DNA from: Fidelibacterota bacterium
Lineage (GTDB): Bacteria > Fidelibacterota > Marinisomatia > SCGC-AAA003-L08 > D37C17
Direction: 5' to 3'
Assembly: GCA_004124405.1 (NCBI GenBank)
Contig: SCKP01000001.1
Span: 78,071 to 142,070 of the forward strand
DNA length: 64,000 nt
The notes below the pieces were generated by a model. The model was given only the letters and a program-made list of their open reading frames with translations, was not told the DNA's origin and ran no database searches. Below, piece by piece: positions 56,516 through 64,000 of this stretch (within the stretch, counting starts at the first letter, position 1; each line of letters starts with the position of its first letter). The position numbers and the translations under genes are program-made.

Positions 56516-57942
56516 TCAGAAAACAATATCCAACTGGAGCCCCATTTCAGGTTTCCATTTCTCTGAAATTTCTTTTTTCCTTTGTGTTGAATATCGAAAC
56601 GAAAGGGAGTTTGAGTCGTTTATTTTCCAATTTACTTTTGAATAAATTGATATTCCCTCCAAAAAATAGGGTTGAATTCTAAATTCGCCTTTTAATCCCG
56701 GCTCAATTAGGTAGAGACGGGAATCCCAATTGTCCGTATTAAAATAAACTGCACCCACTACTCCAGACCATTTCCCCTTTTGATACTTTAAAGATTGTAA
56801 CTGAATAAGTTGCCCTGAATCATTGCTTGGTATTAAATGAATAGATTTCCATTTTAATACGATAAAATTTTTCATAGTGAACGTGTAATAGTATTTCTTG
56901 TTCAATTGAAGATTATAAATGCTATTATCATTAAAAAGTTCAACAATTGTTTTTCTCCGTGCTTTCAATTCAAGAGTTACAACGCCCTTTTTCCTATATA
57001 GAAAACCAGTTAAAAAATCATCTCCCGATCTCACCGGCAATGAGAATTCATTCTGTAGCTCCCAATACATATCTGCCCATCCATAAACAGTAAATCTATT
57101 AATTTTTTTCGGACCGATATCAATACACCAGTCTCATTGGATGTTTTCCCAAATCCGGTGGCAGGACGTCCGGAAATCGTTTCCCAGCTATTGGGTAGCA
57201 GACGAAATTGCCCCAGCCAAATGATATCTTTACTATTGGAGAAAAGTTGGAAATATTGAGCAACCTTATTAGATTTTATGGCGGTTTCACCTGAAAATTG
57301 AACAAAATTATTTTTTAAATGATAGGAGAGCGAAAGAGCGAAAGAGCCCTCTTTAGGTAACACACCCACCAGCATGCCATCTAGGCTTTTTCCAGTAAAA
57401 TACACTCCGGATGAAACTGCTGAAGTTTCTACTCCCATGTAATAATTTGTCCTATTTGTTTTTTTCAAAATAAAAATACCTGTAGGATTTGAGCTGGTTT
57501 CGGATCCTAAATAAGGTAAAATTTTCCATCTGATTTTTCCTGGTGACAATAGATTTCCGAAGGATTTTATACTGTTATAATCGCTGCCAAATAAAAGGGA
57601 ATTTCCAGTTTGAATACGAGCATTGCCAATAATAATATTGTATTGATTGGCTTGAACAAACAAATACCCTTTTCTATTTTGAGGAAATTCTGTAGAAGAA
57701 GATTTATCCATCCTCCAACCCATCTGAAAACTATCATTTTCAAGCTGAATTTTCTGTTGCCAATTTTCATCACTTCCATTGGGAATTATTCGTATTCGTT
57801 GGACATAATTAGCAGAATGAAATTCTTCAGGTTCAAAATAACTTTGAATAAAATCTTCTGCATTTTTCCAAATATTTTCCTGTGAATAAGGCAAGGTCAA
57901 TAAAAATAACCAGATAATTTTAAAAGGTGATTTTAAAACCAT
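56516..57942 (-). pseudogene. Outer-membrane beta-barrel protein, interrupted by a one-base frameshift near 57125
   Basis: Two overlapping frames form one protein of about 475 residues if a single base is restored. The upstream frame has a signal peptide (MVLKSPFKIIWLFLLTLPYS) and runs to GRPATGFGKTSNETG. The downstream frame resumes with IDIGPKKINRFTVYGWADMYW and continues to VF at the C-terminus. The total span plus one base is a multiple of three. Alternating polar/hydrophobic strands suggest an outer-membrane barrel like those of helix-hairpin-helix-associated proteins in the FCB group. The shift could be a sequencing error or a true mutation; the downstream part remains well conserved in character, which favours error or recent loss. 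Confidence 0.75.
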
Positions 57943-58669
57943 AAGTAATTCCAAGATCAGGGTGATGAAGAATAAATATTTGGGGTGAAATTTTTCCGAT
58001 AATAAAAGCACAGCCCCCCATTAATTCCCTACTGCTATTAATAATACCAAAATTGACTGCAAAATTAGGATGCAGAGTATTTTTCCAAAAAAGTTGAAAA
58101 TCCACAGGATATAACATGTCCTTCACTAAAGAAAATGCAAATCGGTTTTGTTTATTCTCATGAAAAATTGAAATATGAATTATTTCTGGAATATCATTGC
58201 TTAAATTTGAGTGAGTAATAAAATAACCATTTTTATATTCGATAAAATAGGAAAAATTATCCGGGTTTGAATATCTTAGGCGAAGACCTGTGGAAAGGGT
58301 GTAGACCGTGGAGTAATTTTCTATGGAAATTAGATAAGAATTCAGCAATACAGCCAAATTATATTGGGGATGTAGTAAAAATTCGAATTTACTTTCCATC
58401 ATAATTTCTTGATAAAGGTTGTCGCCCGAAGATGCCAGATATACACCAAAATTTCCAAAGGGGAATTCCTTGGAGTAATTTAGTGTAGCCAGTTTTAAAA
58501 AAGGTTGACCAAAGGGAATTATCAGTGAGACTGATTTTTTATTTTGAGAAATTTGAACCGAATCTTGAATAATGGACGGGTTGGAACCAAGGTATTGAAA
58601 CTTGAATGCATTTTCAAAGGCAGGAAATGCCAATTGACTGATTACAATTAATATGCAGATTTTTTTCAT
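57920..58669 (-). CDS. Putative outer-membrane beta-barrel protein, unrecognised family
   Basis: The 249-residue product starts with a signal peptide (MKKICILIVISQLAFPAFENA). It then alternates aromatic and polar strands, for example FGVYLASSGDN, YTLSTGLRLRYSNP and ITYGFKITF, and ends in an aromatic Phe as barrel proteins do. I recognise no family. It overlaps the next outer-membrane gene by 23 bases, so the pair is likely translated together. PorV-like or type IX-related proteins are possible, but no signature supports that. Confidence 0.6.
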   Translation of the reverse strand: MKKICILIVISQLAFPAFENAFKFQYLGSNPSIIQDSVQISQNKKSVSLIIPFGQPFLKLATLNYSKEFPFGNFGVYLASSGDNLYQEIMMESKFEFLLHPQYNLAVLLNSYLISIENYSTVYTLSTGLRLRYSNPDNFSYFIEYKNGYFITHSNLSNDIPEIIHISIFHENKQNRFAFSLVKDMLYPVDFQLFWKNTLHPNFAVNFGIINSSRELMGGCAFIIGKISPQIFILHHPDLGITYGFKITF

Positions 58670-58724
58670 TTTGTTAGGGACAAACTAAAAATTATTGGCA
58701 GATAAGTTACATAATATACACCCC

Positions 58725-60346
<1,622 letters not shown>

Positions 60347-60410
60347 TTAATTTAATTTATCCCTACTTCCTGAATAAGAAATAGCAAATTTATTACTATT
60401 TGAAAAAATA

Positions 60411-61391
60411 ATGAGCATCACAGTACGAAAATATAAACAATCTGATTTTGAAGCATGGGATAAGTTTGTAGACCAGTCTAATAATGGCACTTTATTTCAT
60501 TTAAGATCATTTTTATCATACCATATTGATCGAAAATTTACTGACCATTCTCTTATTTTCGAAAAAAATGGAGAGCTGATTGCCCTATTTCCTGCAACTT
60601 TCGAAAAAAAGGATGGGGAAAATATACTCTATTCACATCCTGGTGCAAGTTTTGGAGGATTTGTTTTTCAAAATCTTTCCTTTGAGGATGCAAATATGCT
60701 TGTAAAAACAATAGAAGAATATTCTAAACAAAATAAGTTTGAAAAAATATTTTTTGTTGATACTCCCGCAATCTATCATAATCAATTGAACGAAACACTT
60801 GAGTATCTGCTGCATTGGTATAATTATAAAATTGAAGAATATTATATTTCAAGCATGATTGATATTTCACAACATGCCAATTCAATAGATCATCTCCATT
60901 CTCGTAAAAAAAGGTATGTGAAAAATTATTTAGAGGATGCTACACTGACAATTAAGTGGGAAGATAATTTTGACCAGTTTTACCCCATTCTTCTGGAAAA
61001 CAAAAAAAAGCATAATGTTACACCAACACATTCATTGGAAGAATTAAAGAGATTAAATGAATTGCATCCCCAATCACTTCATCTTTTACTTTTATTTAAA
61101 AAGAATATAATTATTGGTGGAACGTTGAATTTTATTGTAAACCGTAATTGTGGAATGATTTTTTATAATATGATAAATTATGATTATATTAATTTACAAC
61201 CAGCCACTATTCAAATTTTTGAATCTATTAATTGGGCGAAGAAACATAATCTCAATTATCTCGATTTAGGTGTTTCACAACAACCTAAAGCAGAAAATCC
61301 TTTAACACCCCATCCATCATTGATCAATTTCAAAGAACAATTGGGAGCAACAACAATTATCAGAAAAGCATTTCAAAAAATAATTAATTAA
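60411..61391 (+). CDS. GNAT/FemAB-like acyltransferase, probably for surface polysaccharide
   Basis: The 326-residue protein has the double-GNAT layout of FemAB/BioF2-like proteins: an N-terminal FHLRSFLSYH and LIALFPATF segment, then GASFGGFVF. The second half has IIIGGTLNFIVNRNCGMIFYN and LNYLDLGVSQQPKAEN. Relatives transfer aminoacyl or acyl groups to cell-wall or polysaccharide sugars. The donor and acceptor are unknown. Its stop overlaps the flippase start by one base, so it belongs to a polysaccharide cluster. Confidence 0.72.
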   Translation: MSITVRKYKQSDFEAWDKFVDQSNNGTLFHLRSFLSYHIDRKFTDHSLIFEKNGELIALFPATFEKKDGENILYSHPGASFGGFVFQNLSFEDANMLVKTIEEYSKQNKFEKIFFVDTPAIYHNQLNETLEYLLHWYNYKIEEYYISSMIDISQHANSIDHLHSRKKRYVKNYLEDATLTIKWEDNFDQFYPILLENKKKHNVTPTHSLEELKRLNELHPQSLHLLLLFKKNIIIGGTLNFIVNRNCGMIFYNMINYDYINLQPATIQIFESINWAKKHNLNYLDLGVSQQPKAENPLTPHPSLINFKEQLGATTIIRKAFQKIIN

Positions 61392-62299
61392 TGCAGCCAA
61401 TAAAACAATTTTGGAAAAATTCTGCTATATACGGACTTGGTTCTATATTGGTAAGAGCTATATCTTTTTTCCTTCTTCCACTTTATACAAATGCTTTTAC
61501 ACCCTCTGAAACAGGTTATATATTTCTTGTTTTTACATTTATAGCATTTGCCCAGATCATCTATTCCTATGGACAAGATTCAGCATTCCTCCAATTTTAT
61601 AAGCAAGATTCAATTGATAAGGATTCAATTGGACGCACATCCTTATTGTTACTAATAACCACTTCAATAATATTTTCTTCCGTAATAATTATTTTTGCCG
61701 ATTTAATTACAAATAATATTTTGAATCTGGAAGAAGGTATATGGGTAATATATTGTTCTGGAATTTTATTTTTTGATGCAGTCTCTTCAAGAATTATGAC
61801 CTTAATACGAATACAGGAACATGCTCTGACATATTTAATCATTAGCATGTTAAATGTCATTGCTTCACTTCTTACTTCTTATATTCTTGTTATTAATTAT
61901 AATTTTGGTATTGATGGAATATTAATAGGTGTCTTAGTGGGTACCATTTTAAGGTGGGTAATGCTGATACCCCATCAAATTGAAACACTATCAAAGGGAA
62001 CATTTTCATTTATTTTTGCCAAAAAATTGTTAAAATTTGGGCTTCCCTTTTTCCCCGCAGCATTTTTCTATTTAATTCTAGAAATGTCAGATCGTTATCT
62101 ACTTTTTTGGATTTTAGGACCGGAAGCTGTCGGCGTTTATAGCATTGGTTATAAGCTTGGAAGTTTAGCTCTATTTATTATTTCTGCATTTAATTTTGAA
62201 TATTTTTCAACAAGATATTCAGTTTCTAGTTTTGTTTTACCATATGGATTTATTGGATTTCTTTCTGTATCTTCAGCAATCGGTGTTTCTAATTTGTGA
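61391..62299 (+). CDS. Polysaccharide flippase (Wzx/RfbX family), 3'-truncated
   Basis: The first ~267 residues show a MOP-superfamily flippase: FWKNSAIYGLGSILVRAISFFLLPLYTN, LVFTFIAFAQIIYSYG, and a PFFPAAFFYLILEMSDRYLL segment typical of this family. It moves lipid-linked oligosaccharide units across the membrane. Family members have about 420-490 residues; this one has 302. The natural sequence seems to end at IISAFNF (about 62195), where homologues continue AWxPFF. The last ~34 residues (starting EYFSTRYSVSSF) read through the antisense strand of the epimerase gene and are not family-like. Confidence 0.85.
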   Translation: MQPIKQFWKNSAIYGLGSILVRAISFFLLPLYTNAFTPSETGYIFLVFTFIAFAQIIYSYGQDSAFLQFYKQDSIDKDSIGRTSLLLLITTSIIFSSVIIIFADLITNNILNLEEGIWVIYCSGILFFDAVSSRIMTLIRIQEHALTYLIISMLNVIASLLTSYILVINYNFGIDGILIGVLVGTILRWVMLIPHQIETLSKGTFSFIFAKKLLKFGLPFFPAAFFYLILEMSDRYLLFWILGPEAVGVYSIGYKLGSLALFIISAFNFEYFSTRYSVSSFVLPYGFIGFLSVSSAIGVSNL

Positions 62300-62664
62300 C
62301 CATACACACTTGAACTACTTGCATATACTACTTTGAATTTATTTTCATTTGCAAGCTTGAAAATATTTTCAGTTCCGTGAACATTAACATCAAAATATTC
62401 TTCTGGTCTTGCAAATGAATCTTGTACTACAGTTAATGCAGCTTGATGAAACACACCATCAATATTTTTCAAAATTTTTCTCATGGATTCGTAGTCTCGG
62501 ATGTCTATTTTTTGAAATTTAATTTTATTTATTACAGAAGTAAGATTTTCTTTTTTACCTTTATGTAGATTATCTATTACAGTTATTTCATGCCCTTCTT
62601 CCACCAGAAGTTTAACCAAATGGCTTCCAACAAATCCTGCGCCGCCTGTTACTACAAAACGCAT
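62149..62664 (-). pseudogene. NAD-dependent nucleotide-sugar epimerase, 3'-truncated
   Basis: The reading frame starts MRFVVTGGAGFVGSHLVKLL, a Rossmann extended-SDR start. It has DNLHKGKKENL, FHQAALTVVQDS, and the catalytic SSSSVYG with NPYGKTKLETEYLVEKYS (YxxxK), giving the UDP-glucose 4-epimerase-like family. It ends at residue ~171, while the family has about 310. The expected continuation after LNAEII (GLRYFNVYGP) is absent; the last residues (NRAKLPSL) come from the antisense of the flippase. The catalytic YxxxK is retained, but most of the substrate-binding C-terminal domain is missing. Confidence 0.85.
62176..62200. other. Junction where two opposite-strand genes are both cut short
   Basis: Left of this stretch the plus strand encodes a normal flippase; right of it the minus strand encodes a normal epimerase. 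In these 25 bases both readings still make family sense, as if joined at a short microhomology. Such inverted joins occur in real rearrangements and in amplification or assembly chimeras. Confidence 0.65.
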
Positions 62665-62755
62665 ATACATGCTAATAATTATCCGTCTTTAAATATTAGG
62701 CAGAATAATCAATAAATCCAAAACTACAAAAACTAGAATTTTCTCGATTAGAATA

Positions 62756-64000
62756 TTGACAAAAAATCTATCATTATTAGATAATTCTCAGATTGAAGCA
62801 TATCTAACTAGTAATTCGTTAAAGGTATGTGTTGTAGGGATTGGTCGCATTGGTCTGCCAACTGCATTATGTTTTGCAAATTCTGGATTTGAAACTATTG
62901 GGATTGATATCAATGCTGAATTAGTTACCATGGTAAACTCTGGAGATTACCCATTAAAAGATGAGCCTGAATTCGATAAGATTTTTGAGAATGTTCATAG
63001 TCAAAAGAAACTTGTTGCCACAACTGATATTTCAAAAGCAGTACCAGAATGTGATATTATATTATTATCTTTACCAACACCAATGGATGATAAAAATATT
63101 CCAGACTATACTGCATTCTTATCTGTTGGAAAAAGTATTAACAAATTATTATCTAATGGTCAAATTGTAATTGTAGAAAGTACAGTTGAACCAGGATTTA
63201 TAGAAAATGAATTACTTCATACAATTGAAGGTCCAAATCACACTCTAAAATCCGGAGTAGATTTTCATCTATCTGCTTGTCCTGAAACAGCAAATCCCGG
63301 AGAAATTATGAAAGATTTTAAAAAATTACCTAGACTAGTTGGGTCAATTGATGAAAAAATCTCTTCTATTGTGTCTCAAATCTATACAGATGTTTTTGGT
63401 GTAGAAGTAATTTCATTGCCAAATTGTAAAACTGCAAACGCCGTAAAATTAACCACTAATGTATTTCGTGATATCAATATTGCCTTTGTTAATGAATTAG
63501 CATTACTCTTTGAAAAATTAGGTATTGACATATATACTGTAATTGAAGCTGCAAAACGAAAATATAACTTTCAACCACATTTTCCTGGTCCCGGTGTAGG
63601 TGGACCTTGTTTGCCTGTAAATTCATACCAGTATCTTAATTCTTCAAAAAAAATTGATAATGATTTTCTAAAAATTGTAAAAGATGCCAGAAAAATTAAT
63701 GAAAATATGCCTAATCATGTTGTGAATTTACTTTCCAATGCATTATCTGAATCTAACACACCATTAAACAATTCAACAATTGCAATACTAGGAGTATCCT
63801 ACAAACCAAATATACACGATGCGCAGATTGCACCTTCTGAAGAAATTATAAAAATTTTAACAGAAAAAAATGCCAAAATTAAAATCTTTGATCCATATTT
63901 TACATCTCAAGTATTTGGTCTAACTACTGAAAAATCGATTTCCGATACACTATCTGAATCAGACGCAGCAATTCTAATTACTGGTCATAAAGAATTTCAA
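62756..64000 (+). CDS. Nucleotide-sugar dehydrogenase (UDP-glucose/UDP-ManNAc dehydrogenase family), C-terminus beyond the window
   Basis: An open frame continues to the window end without a stop. It contains VCVVGIGRIGLPTALCFANS (NAD-binding), LSLPTPMDD, VIVESTVEPGFIENEL, ACPETANPGEI, NCKTANAVKLTTNVFRDINI and the catalytic-Cys block PGPGVGGPCLPVNSYQ. The tail has ILGVSYKPNIHDAQIAPSEE. These enzymes oxidise the UDP-sugar C6 to a uronate by two NAD steps. The start is uncertain: the frame opens after a stop at 62690-62692, and TTG 62756 is the likeliest start I see. The wording of the motifs recalls marine thaumarchaeal proteins more than FCB bacterial ones; this is from memory and needs a search. 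Confidence 0.87.
   Translation, partial: MTKNLSLLDNSQIEAYLTSNSLKVCVVGIGRIGLPTALCFANSGFETIGIDINAELVTMVNSGDYPLKDEPEFDKIFENVHSQKKLVATTDISKAVPECDIILLSLPTPMDDKNIPDYTAFLSVGKSINKLLSNGQIVIVESTVEPGFIENELLHTIEGPNHTLKSGVDFHLSACPETANPGEIMKDFKKLPRLVGSIDEKISSIVSQIYTDVFGVEVISLPNCKTANAVKLTTNVFRDINIAFVNELALLFEKLGIDIYTVIEAAKRKYNFQPHFPGPGVGGPCLPVNSYQYLNSSKKIDNDFLKIVKDARKINENMPNHVVNLLSNALSESNTPLNNSTIAILGVSYKPNIHDAQIAPSEEIIKILTEKNAKIKIFDPYFTSQVFGLTTEKSISDTLSESDAAILITGHKEFQ

Noticed and set aside
57110..57140. In-frame TGA in the outer-membrane protein as another selenocysteine codon
   Set aside because: The match to the family changes frame rather than continuing through the TGA; a one-base frameshift explains it and no catalytic Cys position is involved.

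Overview
The window is an AT-rich bacterial chromosome segment. It is densely packed, with many 4-bp ATGA overlaps, and most genes are recognisable housekeeping genes. Several traits suggest a marine FCB-group bacterium, possibly Marinimicrobia (SAR406): a Cys-bracketed leucine-rich-repeat surface protein, a secreted protein ending in dockerin-type repeats, two parvulin-type periplasmic foldases, DUF2797, and single-chain glycyl-tRNA synthetase. This assignment comes from recalled family distributions, not from a search.

Layout. 1-1.9 kb: 5' end of aroQ and a NUDIX hydrolase (minus), then a PfkB kinase and queF. 2-7.5 kb: rpmH-rnpA-yidD-yidC-mnmE-mnmG. A perfect parS site lies at 7538-7553, inside the start of mfd. 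7.5-13.5 kb: mfd and two parvulin chaperones. 13.52-13.80 kb: a very AT-rich spacer where strand composition flips. 13.8-20.8 kb: dnaN, a DciA-like DUF721 gene, gyrB, gyrA, yggS and a truncated purine-nucleoside-phosphorylase-like protein. 20.9-24.7 kb: asparaginase II and pyruvate phosphate dikinase. 24.7-29.8 kb: a giant LRR protein (minus) divergent from a dockerin-tailed secreted protein. 29.9-39.4 kb: DUF975 membrane protein, threonine aldolase, amidohydrolase, DDAH-like hydrolase, DUF2797, topA and glyQS. 39.37-40.18 kb: two divergent genes read through in-frame UGA codons. 40.2-47.9 kb: O-methyltransferase, coaBC, ruvB, queA, ispF, gltX and glnS. 48.1-60.3 kb, all minus: prfA, DUF1385, rpmE, aspC, rho, folC, murI, amidase, two outer-membrane proteins (one frameshifted), ftsB/divIC and eno. 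60.4-64 kb: surface-polysaccharide genes.

The most notable content is the divergent pair at 39.4-40.2 kb. One gene encodes a BCP-type peroxiredoxin whose peroxidatic cysteine is replaced by an in-frame UGA. The other encodes a glutaredoxin whose first active-site cysteine is likewise UGA. Each UGA is followed by a hairpin at the distance expected for a bacterial SECIS element. The peroxiredoxin lacks the usual resolving Cys at +5, and the glutaredoxin beside it is a natural reductant, so the two look like a selenocysteine-dependent peroxide-reducing module. No selA/selB/selC/selD genes lie in the window.

Other points: a three-module internal duplication of 1104 bp in the LRR gene; a one-base frameshift in an outer-membrane protein gene near 57125; and a junction at about 62.18-62.20 kb where a flippase (plus) and an epimerase (minus) are truncated at the same place. 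That junction suggests rearrangement, transfer or a chimeric assembly, and the sequence to its right looks archaeal-like. dnaA, recF, parAB and rRNA or tRNA genes were not found.
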